Source: Frankiaceae bacterium
Lineage (GTDB): Bacteria; Actinomycetota; Actinomycetes; JADGOV01
Direction: 5' to 3'
NCBI GenBank assembly: GCA_017882785.1
Contig: JADGOV010000009.1
Location: 1-48,742 of the forward strand
DNA: 48,742 nucleotides
Position 1 is the first letter of the stretch. Every line of letters begins with the position of its first letter. The notes under the pieces were generated by a model. It was not told the DNA's origin. It ran no database searches and saw only the letters and a list, made by a program, of their open reading frames with translations. This document shows, piece after piece, positions 18,111-24,847 of the stretch. A program made the translations under genes and the position numbers.

Positions 18111-19561
18111 GCCCCACGAAGTGGAGCCGGGGTCACGCCCGGCTCGGCGTCGGCGCCCTTGCGATGATCAACGTCGCGGCGATCGTGAGCGCCCGCAACC
18201 TGCCGGTCATGGCCGTCTACGGCTGGTCGATGCTCGCCCTGTTCGGGATCGCCATCCTGGTCTTCCTCATTCCACTCTCGATGGCCGCGGCCGAACTCGG
18301 GACGACCTGGCCCAAAGACGGTGGCATCTACGCCTGGGTCAAGGAGGCCTTCGGTGGTCGAGCCGGCTTTCTCGCGGTCTGGTGCGACTATTCGGAGAAC
18401 GTGGCCTGGTTCCCGACCGTGCTGTCGTTCATGGCCGCCAGTCTGGCCTACGTGTTCACTCCGGCGCTGGCCACGAACAAGCTGTTCCTGCTCACGGTGA
18501 TGCTGGGCTTCTTCTGGGGCACGACACTGCTCAACCTGCCCGGAGTCAAGACCTCCAGTGCGGTCGGCTCGATCGGCACGATCGCTGGCTCGATCCTGCC
18601 TGCCGTCCTCGTCGTCGTCCTCGGCGCGGCATTCCTGCTGCAGGGCAACCCGTCGCAGATCCCGTTCTCCGCCGCCGCGCTGGTCCCCGACATCCAGGTC
18701 AACAACTTGGCCTTCCTCGGCGGCATCATCCTGCTCTTCACCGGCATGGAGATGGCCGGGTTCCACGCGCGGGAGACCCCCCATCCCGGCCGGGACATTC
18801 CGCGCGCCATCGCCCTGGCCGTGGTGATCATCGTCACCTTCTCCGTGCTGGGTTCGTTGTTCCTCGCCTTCGTGTTGCCGACGAAGGAGATCAGCCTGGT
18901 TTCCGGCACGATGGAGTTGTTCGCCAGCGTGCTCGACAAGCTGCACATCGGCTGGTTGCTCAAGCCGCTGGCCCTGGTCGTCGCGGTCGGCGGCATCGCG
19001 CACCTCACGCCGTGGATCCTCGGCCCGGCCAAGGGAGTGGGCGAGGTCGCGCGGCAAGGCTATGCGCCGGCGCGGCTGGGCCGTACGAACGCCCACAACG
19101 TGCCGGTCGCCCTGCTCATCATCCAGGGCATCGGCGGGTCCATCTTCTCGCTGCTGTTCCTGTTGGTGCCCAGCGTGAGCACGTCGTACTGGATGCTGTC
19201 CGCGGTCACCGCCCAGATCATTGTCATCATGTATGGGCTGATGTTCGCCGCGGTGATCCGCTTGCGCTACTCCCAGCCGGACACGCCGCGGCCCTACCGG
19301 ATCCCCGGCGGCACAGTCGGTGTGTGGGTCGTCGCCGGCGTCGGACTCATCGGATGCGCGGTGTCGTTCTATCTCGGCTTCATCCCGCCCAGCCAGCTCA
19401 AGACGGGCAACACCGTCACCTACGTCAGCCTGCTGGCACTCGCGGTCGTCGTGTTGTCACTGCCGCCGTTCGTCTTTGCCGTGCTGGCCAAGCCGGTGTG
19501 GCGGCGGCCGGGGGCGGCTGGGCGGGTCGCGCCCGGCGGACCGGGGTACGAGCCGGGGTGA
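18107..19561 (+). CDS. APC superfamily amino acid permease
   Basis: This 484-residue integral membrane protein has about 12 helices. The helix-1 region reads LGVGALAMINVAAIVSARNL and is followed by ELGTTWPKDGGIYAWVKEAFGG, typical of the glutamate/GABA antiporter-like branch of the amino acid/polyamine/organocation superfamily. The loop ETPHPGRDIPRAI matches the conserved helix-6/7 region. The substrate is not determinable; an amino acid is most likely. It starts at ATG 18107, overlapping the previous stop by four bases, and ends 6 bases from the convergent DMT gene with no evident terminator between them. Confidence 0.92.
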   Translation: MSPTKWSRGHARLGVGALAMINVAAIVSARNLPVMAVYGWSMLALFGIAILVFLIPLSMAAAELGTTWPKDGGIYAWVKEAFGGRAGFLAVWCDYSENVAWFPTVLSFMAASLAYVFTPALATNKLFLLTVMLGFFWGTTLLNLPGVKTSSAVGSIGTIAGSILPAVLVVVLGAAFLLQGNPSQIPFSAAALVPDIQVNNLAFLGGIILLFTGMEMAGFHARETPHPGRDIPRAIALAVVIIVTFSVLGSLFLAFVLPTKEISLVSGTMELFASVLDKLHIGWLLKPLALVVAVGGIAHLTPWILGPAKGVGEVARQGYAPARLGRTNAHNVPVALLIIQGIGGSIFSLLFLLVPSVSTSYWMLSAVTAQIIVIMYGLMFAAVIRLRYSQPDTPRPYRIPGGTVGVWVVAGVGLIGCAVSFYLGFIPPSQLKTGNTVTYVSLLALAVVVLSLPPFVFAVLAKPVWRRPGAAGRVAPGGPGYEPG

Positions 19562-19567
19562 GCCGGT

Positions 19568-20434
19568 TCAGCTCCTGACAGCCACTGGTTGAATCCGCCC
19601 CGCGGCCCGCGACAGGGCGTACGTCCCGGCCACCATGCCCGCCACGGCAATCGCGATCAGCACCCACTCCGGACCATTCGCCCGGATCCGCTCGTGCATC
19701 AGCGTGAGACCAAGCGTAACGGCCACGATCGGTTCTAAGACGGTCACCGCCGGCAGCGAGGCCTCCAAGGCCCCGGCCTGGAAGGCGGCCTGCTGCAACA
19801 GCGTGCCGACGCTGGCAGCGATGATCAAGACGTACGTCTCCCAGTTCGTGATCACTTGCAGCAGGCCGGCACCGAGAAGGCTGATCACCGACTTGGTAAG
19901 CGCCGCGGTCACGCCATAGAGGACACCGGTGGCGACCGCGAGCAGCACGGCTCGGCCCACGCCACTGACCACCCGCGCGCCCAGGACGCAGCCGATGACC
20001 ACCGGCAGGATCACCGCGGCGGCCACGAGCCACCTCGGCACCGCCGCCCGGTCCACACCGGCCGTGGGATTGCCGGCCAGCACGAAGATGGCCAGCGCGA
20101 CCGTGAGGACGACCGCCCAGGTCCAGTCGCTGGTGGCCAACTGCCGTCCGGCGAAGGCCGCACCGAGCGGCAACGCGAAGAGCAACGCAGTCACCAGGAG
20201 CGGCTGGACGAGCAGCAGCGACCCGAGTCCGAGGGCGACCGCCTGCAGTCCGTAGCCACCGAAGTCGCCGACGAAGCCGGCCCACCACAGCGGCCGGTGA
20301 ATGAGGTTACGGAACAGCCCGAGCCCCTTAGCGCTCTCATCGGAAATGTCGCCGGCGGCCCGCTGCTGGGCCACGGACGCAACGGCATAGAGAAACGCCG
20401 CGACTAACGCGACGAGTACGGCGGCGATGGTCAT
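19568..20434 (-). CDS. DMT superfamily transporter (NIPA/EamA-like)
   Basis: This 288-residue protein has about nine or ten helices with the two-fold internal layout of drug/metabolite transporters. The N-terminus (AFLYAVASVAQQRAA) and the segment LLVQPLLVTALLFALPLGAAF resemble the NIPA-like DMT proteins common in actinobacteria, some of which are annotated as possible magnesium transporters. The second repeat contains ASLPAVTVLEPIVAVTLG, the usual EamA helix pair. The substrate is unknown. Start ATG 20434 diverges from the esterase gene across a 20-bp promoter zone; the sequence ACTCTAGG just upstream is the complement of the esterase -10 element. Confidence 0.88.
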   Translation of the reverse strand: MTIAAVLVALVAAFLYAVASVAQQRAAGDISDESAKGLGLFRNLIHRPLWWAGFVGDFGGYGLQAVALGLGSLLLVQPLLVTALLFALPLGAAFAGRQLATSDWTWAVVLTVALAIFVLAGNPTAGVDRAAVPRWLVAAAVILPVVIGCVLGARVVSGVGRAVLLAVATGVLYGVTAALTKSVISLLGAGLLQVITNWETYVLIIAASVGTLLQQAAFQAGALEASLPAVTVLEPIVAVTLGLTLMHERIRANGPEWVLIAIAVAGMVAGTYALSRAAGRIQPVAVRS

Positions 20435-20441
20435 AATGTCC

Positions 20442-20447
20442 TAGAGT
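20442..20447 (+). promoter_or_regulatory. -10 hexamer TAGAGT upstream of the esterase
   Basis: The same CCTAGAGT sequence seen before glgX lies here, 7 nt before an in-frame ATC at 20455. Transcription would be expected to start at or next to that codon. Confidence 0.5.
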
Positions 20448-20526
20448 CTGCAGCATCGAGATCCTGCTTGACATTGACATCACCGATTGGTGGCCGACCC
20501 GGGTCGTCCTCATCGGCCTCACTCTC

Positions 20527-21549
20527 TTGTGCCTCGTCGCCATCGTCGTCTGGGCTCGCCGGCTCGTGACCCGCCTTGCGTTGGGCGTTATTGCCGTAAT
20601 CTTAATCTTGCTGAGCGTAGGCGCCGGAATCAACGCACATTTCGACTATTTCCCCACGTTGGCCGACGCGCTCGGTCGCAATGGCGCCGAGGGGTCGCTG
20701 CACACGCTGCGAACAGCGGGACCTCGCTCGACCTCGCTCGTCGTCACAGTCACCATCCCGGGGCGGCGCTCGCACTTCTCGGCCCGGCAGGCGCTGGTCT
20801 ACGCGCCTCCGGCGTACTTCAACCGGCCACGCCCGCAGCTGCCCGTGATCATCATGCTGCACGGCACCCCGGGAACGCCGGACAACTGGGTCGTGGCCGG
20901 TGATGCCCAGAGCACTGCTGATGCCTTTGCCCGCGCCAACGGCGGCGTCGCCCCGGTGCTCGTCATGCCGGACGTCAACGGCAGCTACACGGCTGACACG
21001 GAATGCGTGAACTCCCAGGCGGGCAACGCCGAGAGCTACTTGACGAGAGATGTACCGGCGTTTATCGACGCGCAACTCTACGTGGCACCGGCGGGGAAGA
21101 AGTGGGCGATCGCCGGCTTCTCCGAGGGCGGCATGTGCTCGGTGCTCCTGGCGCTGCGCCACGACAAGCTCTTCACGACGTTCGGCGACTACGGCGGTCT
21201 GGAGGGTCCCAGGGCGACGGAGAACAACAACCTGGGGGATACCGTCCGCCATTTCTTCGGCGGCTCGCAGTCCGACTTCGACGCCCACCGGCCACGCGTC
21301 CTGCTGGGCCGGCACCGCTACCTGGACATGGGTGGCTGGTTCGAGGTGGGCACCGCCGACGCCGGGCCTTACCAGGCTGCGCAGTTGCTGGTCCCGCTGG
21401 CCCAGCGGGCCGGCATCGAGACCTGTGTCACCTATGTCCCGGGAGGCGAGCACACATTCCAGGTCTGGAGCGCCGCTTTTCGGGACTCCCTGCCGTGGAT
21501 CGCCGGCCGACTGGGGCTGACCCCGCGCGTCGGCTGCTCCGGACCGTGA
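20527..21549 (+). CDS. Membrane-anchored alpha/beta hydrolase, esterase D/antigen 85-like
   Basis: At least 340 residues. One or two N-terminal helices (LALGVIAVILILLSVGAG) anchor a PF00756-type esterase domain with HGTPGTPDNW (oxyanion loop), nucleophile GFSEGG and a C-terminal His in PGGEHTFQVW. Proteins of this type are related to mycolyltransferases; the substrate here is unknown and no mycolate genes are in view. TTG 20527 is the only conventional start, but it cuts the first membrane helix. The frame is open from 20437 and reads plausibly from ATC 20455 (IEILLDIDITDWWPTR), 7 nt after a -10 hexamer. The real N-terminus is therefore probably longer. The downstream membrane protein follows after 13 bases. 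Confidence 0.88.
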   Translation: MCLVAIVVWARRLVTRLALGVIAVILILLSVGAGINAHFDYFPTLADALGRNGAEGSLHTLRTAGPRSTSLVVTVTIPGRRSHFSARQALVYAPPAYFNRPRPQLPVIIMLHGTPGTPDNWVVAGDAQSTADAFARANGGVAPVLVMPDVNGSYTADTECVNSQAGNAESYLTRDVPAFIDAQLYVAPAGKKWAIAGFSEGGMCSVLLALRHDKLFTTFGDYGGLEGPRATENNNLGDTVRHFFGGSQSDFDAHRPRVLLGRHRYLDMGGWFEVGTADAGPYQAAQLLVPLAQRAGIETCVTYVPGGEHTFQVWSAAFRDSLPWIAGRLGLTPRVGCSGP

Positions 21550-21562
21550 CCCCGGAGACTTC

Positions 21563-22318
21563 ATGATCGGCTGGATGTTCGACCACTACCACGACCAGAT
21601 CCGTACGCCAGGCAAAGAACCTGTCGTCCTGTTCCTGCTCGGCATGGTGTCCGCCTTCGGCTTCATCCGGCTCAGTACCCGAATGATTCGGGCCCGCGTG
21701 TCATGGTGGCCGGGCAACATCGAGCCCGGCGGTCTGCACCTGCACCACGAGATCTTCGGCATCGTCCTCATGCTGGTCAGCGGCGGGCTGAGTTTCGCGG
21801 TCCGGACGGTGTTCCCGTGGCGGGAGTTGCTGGCCCTGCTGTTCGGCATCGGGGCGGGACTGGTGCTCGACGAGTTCGCCCTGCTGCTCTACCTGCGCGA
21901 CGTGTACTGGAACGAGGAAGGGCGGACGTCCCTGGACGCCGTCCTCATCTCCGTGGTCGCCACCGTGATGGTCCTTGTCAGTGCGGTCCCGTTCGGGTTC
22001 AACGACATCAGTGACGGCGAGACGCGGGCGCGCTGGGTGGCGGTGGGCATCGTGACACTCAACCTGTCACTCACCGTTGTCACCGCGCTCAAGGGCAAGC
22101 TGTGGACCGCCCTGGTGAGTGTCGCGGTACCCCCAGTCGGCATCATCGGCTGCGTGCGGCTGGCCGCGCCGAGCAGCCCGTGGGCCCGCTGGCACTACCA
22201 CGACAAGCCGCAGCGGCAGGCGACGGCGCAACAGCGACACGAGCGCATCCAGCGACTGCGGAACGCGGCGCTGGATACCATCGGCGGGAAGCCGATCCAC
22301 GCCCGTCATCGCACATAG
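21563..22318 (+). CDS. Conserved actinobacterial integral membrane protein
   Basis: This 251-residue protein has about six hydrophobic helices and a striking histidine cluster, GGLHLHHEIFG, near residue 55, which could bind a metal, followed by ELLALLFGIGAGLVLDEFALLLYLRDVYW. The positively charged tail is probably cytoplasmic. Start ATG 21563 follows GGAGAC at a normal distance, 13 bases after the esterase, so the two form an operon. I cannot assign a function. Its last 13 bases overlap the end of the convergent hydrolase gene. Confidence 0.82.
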   Translation: MIGWMFDHYHDQIRTPGKEPVVLFLLGMVSAFGFIRLSTRMIRARVSWWPGNIEPGGLHLHHEIFGIVLMLVSGGLSFAVRTVFPWRELLALLFGIGAGLVLDEFALLLYLRDVYWNEEGRTSLDAVLISVVATVMVLVSAVPFGFNDISDGETRARWVAVGIVTLNLSLTVVTALKGKLWTALVSVAVPPVGIIGCVRLAAPSSPWARWHYHDKPQRQATAQQRHERIQRLRNAALDTIGGKPIHARHRT

Positions 22319-23514
22319 GGTCGGCGCACGTAGGGCCGGAGGAAGCTGGCGACCCGGCGCTCGTACCTCGTGGGATCCACGTTCCAGCCCTGGGTGTGCC
22401 CGGCCCGTGGCACCGCCACGAACGTCACCCCTGCCGACTCGGCCGCCAGATGGCGCGCCGGTTGGATCGGCACCGTGGTGTCCTGCTCGCCGTGAAAGAG
22501 CAGCGTCGGAACGCGCAGCCGGGACGGGGTGTCGTCGAGGTCGAAGTCGCCCCACCGGATGCCGATCCGTTCGTGCACCACCTCCTCGGCGGTCCAGGTG
22601 AGCGGCAGCGGGAGACCCCGTTTGGCGCCCTGCAGGGCCAACGTCGCCCGCCAGTCCAGAACCGGCGCGTCGAGGACGACGGCCGGCACGCGGCTGGCCA
22701 GCGGGGAACGCTGCAGGAAGGCCGTGACCAGCGCCCCACCCATCGACCAGCCGTAGAGCACGACCTGCCGCGCGCCGTGGAGGAGGGCGTAGGCCACCGC
22801 CGCCTCCACGTCGCGCCACTCCCGGTCACCCAGGTGGTACAGCTGGTCCCGTTCCGCCGGCGCACCGACGTCGTTGCGGTAGCTGATCGCCAGTACCGGC
22901 AGACCGAGGCGATGCAGCGTCGGCAGGATGCGCAGCTGATCCAGGCGGTTGCTGCCGCGGCCGTGCACGGCGACCACCCAGGTGTACGCGGTCCCGGGGA
23001 CGTACCAGGCGGGCATCGCTCCCAGCGGCGAGGCGAACCGGACGTCGGTGTAGCGAAGGCCGCGTGCATGCTGCGGATCGCTGAGCCAGACCGCGGTCTC
23101 CAACCTGGTGGCCGTACCGGGCGGTGGCGGGCTGCCCTGTAGTCGCCGGGTGACCGTACTGGCCGTGGTGGCGATCACCCCGGTCACGACCGCCCACCCC
23201 CCGCGCCAGGAGAGGCCGTACACGCCTGGCCGCTCTGTGTCGCGGTTGCGGGGCAGCGTCACGGTGCTGGCGGCGCCTCTGGTACGGGTGGCGGCTGTGT
23301 GGGTGGCGGCTGTGACCTTGAGGCCGTAGCCGGCGGGCCGGTGGCTGACCTGCAGCAGCTGGTTGGAGTAGTACAGCCCGAAGGCGGCGAGCGACCCGGC
23401 GGCAAGCAGTGCCAGACAGAGCAGCAGAATCAGCCACCCCCGAAGGGAGCGGAAGCGCCGGCGGCGCCCGCGCACGGCCCCGTCCGGCACCGTTTGATCT
23501 GCGGTCGTACTCAC
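22306..23514 (-). CDS. Membrane-anchored alpha/beta hydrolase (BAAT/dienelactone hydrolase-like)
   Basis: The 402-residue protein has an Arg-rich N-terminus, one membrane helix (GWLILLLCLALLAAGSLAAF) and an exported-type hydrolase domain with VVAVHGRGSNRLDQL, nucleophile YGWSMGG, acid LLFHGEQDTTVP and a C-terminal His in RAGHTQGW. The substrate is unknown. The start GTG 23514 overlaps the ligC stop as GTGA, so it is translated with the ligase despite no obvious functional link. The C-terminus ends RPYVRRPYVR, a duplication of 15 bp next to the convergent overlap with the neighbouring membrane protein gene. Confidence 0.88.
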   Translation of the reverse strand: MSTTADQTVPDGAVRGRRRRFRSLRGWLILLLCLALLAAGSLAAFGLYYSNQLLQVSHRPAGYGLKVTAATHTAATRTRGAASTVTLPRNRDTERPGVYGLSWRGGWAVVTGVIATTASTVTRRLQGSPPPPGTATRLETAVWLSDPQHARGLRYTDVRFASPLGAMPAWYVPGTAYTWVVAVHGRGSNRLDQLRILPTLHRLGLPVLAISYRNDVGAPAERDQLYHLGDREWRDVEAAVAYALLHGARQVVLYGWSMGGALVTAFLQRSPLASRVPAVVLDAPVLDWRATLALQGAKRGLPLPLTWTAEEVVHERIGIRWGDFDLDDTPSRLRVPTLLFHGEQDTTVPIQPARHLAAESAGVTFVAVPRAGHTQGWNVDPTRYERRVASFLRPYVRRPYVR

Positions 23515-24584
23515 GCCTGCGGGCCACCGGCCAACACCTCGGCGAGGTCGAACCGGACGGGCTGTTCGAGTTGGCTGTAGGTGCAGGACCGGGGGTCGCG
23601 GTCGCCACGCCAGCGGCGGAACTGGGCGGTGTGCCGGAAGCGGGTGCCTTCCATGTGGTCGTAGGCAACTTCAACGACGAGTTCCGGGCGGAGCGGAAGC
23701 CAGGACAGGTCCTTCTTCGGATTCCATCGGGACTGGGCGCCGGGCAGTCTGCCTGCCGCATGCGCCTCGGCCTCCGCCCACGCTTCCCAGGGGTGCCCGG
23801 CGAGCGCCTCGGTACGGTAGGGCGCGAGCTCCGCCACAAGCTCGGCCCGCCGCTTCATCGGGAACGAGGCGGACACACCGACGTGCTGCAGGGAGCCGCC
23901 GTCGTCGTAGAGACCGAGCAGCAGGGAGCCGACGATCGGCCCGCTCTTGTGCCAGCGGAAACCGGCCACGACGCAGTCCGCCGTACGCTCATGCTTGATC
24001 TTGAACATGCTGCGCTTGTCGGGCGTGTACGGCAGGCCGACCGGTTTGGCCACCACCCCGTCCAGGCCCGCGCCCTCGAAGACGTCGAGCCAGCGCCGAC
24101 CAAGGTCGACGTCAGCAGTCGCCGGGGTAAGGAAGACGGGGGCGCCGGCATCACGCAGGGCCGACTCGAGCAGGCGACGTCGCTCGCCGAAGGGGGTGTG
24201 CATGAGCGAGTCGTCGCCGAGGGCGAGCAGGTCGAAGGCGACGAAGGAGGCCGGCGTTTCGCTGGCCAGTAGGGTCACCCGCGAGGTGGCCGGGTGGATG
24301 CGCTGCTGGAGTGCCTGGAAATCCAGTCTGGAACCGCGGGCGATGACGATCTCGCCGTCGAGGACGCAGCGCTTCGGCAGGTTCGCCGTGACGGCCTCGA
24401 CGACCTCCGGGAAGTAGCGCGTCATCGGTCGCTCGTTGCGGCTGCCCAACTCGACCTCGTCACCGTCGCGAAAGACGATCGTCCGGAAGCCGTCCCACTT
24501 AGGCTCGACGTGACCGACGTCGGGGATCTGGGAGACAGCCTTGGCCAGCATCGGCGCAACGGGCGGCATGACGGGCAGCTTCAC
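23511..24584 (-). CDS. ligC: ATP-dependent DNA ligase, LigC type
   Basis: This 357-residue ligase has the adenylation lysine Lys29 in EPKWDGFR, motif III-like FVAFDLLAL, motif IV DGVVAKPVG and motif V MFKIKHERTADCVV, followed by an OB fold. It lacks polymerase and nuclease modules, as in actinobacterial LigC, which seals nicks in excision or end repair. GTG 24584 gives the expected N-terminus KLPVMPPVAPMLAK and lies 7 nt after a TAGCCT hexamer. The frame continues open upstream to 24731 but there runs through intergenic repeats. A LigD-type polymerase lies 3.6 kb upstream on the same strand; no Ku gene is in the window. Confidence 0.93.
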   Translation of the reverse strand: MKLPVMPPVAPMLAKAVSQIPDVGHVEPKWDGFRTIVFRDGDEVELGSRNERPMTRYFPEVVEAVTANLPKRCVLDGEIVIARGSRLDFQALQQRIHPATSRVTLLASETPASFVAFDLLALGDDSLMHTPFGERRRLLESALRDAGAPVFLTPATADVDLGRRWLDVFEGAGLDGVVAKPVGLPYTPDKRSMFKIKHERTADCVVAGFRWHKSGPIVGSLLLGLYDDGGSLQHVGVSASFPMKRRAELVAELAPYRTEALAGHPWEAWAEAEAHAAGRLPGAQSRWNPKKDLSWLPLRPELVVEVAYDHMEGTRFRHTAQFRRWRGDRDPRSCTYSQLEQPVRFDLAEVLAGGPQA

Positions 24585-24591
24585 CGGCGTA

Positions 24592-24597
24592 AGGCTA
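24592..24597 (-). promoter_or_regulatory. -10 hexamer TAGCCT, leaderless ligC promoter
   Basis: On the minus strand TAGCCT lies 7 nt before GTG 24584. This supports the short start of ligC and places the repeats at 24663-24815 upstream of the promoter. Confidence 0.5.
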
Positions 24598-24662
24598 TCC
24601 GCAACGGTCGATCTCCCCGCCCACCTCGGCAGCAGTGGTGACTGCCCGGAAGCACCCGGCCG

Positions 24663-24726
24663 GCGTAGTCGCGCCGGGCGGCGGCGGGGGGTGCTGGGCG
24701 CGCTGCGGGGGTGCGTAGTCGCGCCG
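24663..24726. repeat. 14-bp direct repeat pair
   Basis: gcgtagtcgcgccg occurs identically at 24663-24676 and 24713-24726, 50 bases apart, with a G-rich stretch between them. The second copy runs into the inverted repeat at 24722. Confidence 0.85.
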
Positions 24727-24815
24727 ATCATGCTCGATCGGACGTCGGTGGAGCCGGTGCAACGTACTTTCGAGCATGATCGGCGAGGCCAACGTACGTT
24801 TCAGCATGATCGGCG
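24722..24815. repeat. Inverted and direct repeat cluster with a GATCATGCT core
   Basis: CGCCGATCATGCTCGA (24722-24737) is the exact reverse complement of 24770-24785, a 16-bp stem with a 32-nt loop. A 26-bp block at 24760-24785 is repeated at 24790-24815 with three mismatches. The unit joins a CAACGTAC box to an AGCATGATCGGCG box. No transposase or integrase is nearby. It looks like an interspersed intergenic element or a multi-site operator between ligC and the GGDEF-EAL gene. Confidence 0.8.
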
Positions 24816-24847
24816 GACCCACCGGAAGCGCAAGGCGAAGCCCGGCG

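Noticed and set aside
24585-24731. Upstream extension of ligC through the repeats
   Set aside because: The family N-terminus begins at KLPVMPP; the extension is Arg/Pro-rich and covers non-coding repeats.
24663-24815. Transposon ends or a CRISPR array
   Set aside because: No transposase, no target duplication, and unit spacing and number do not fit an array.
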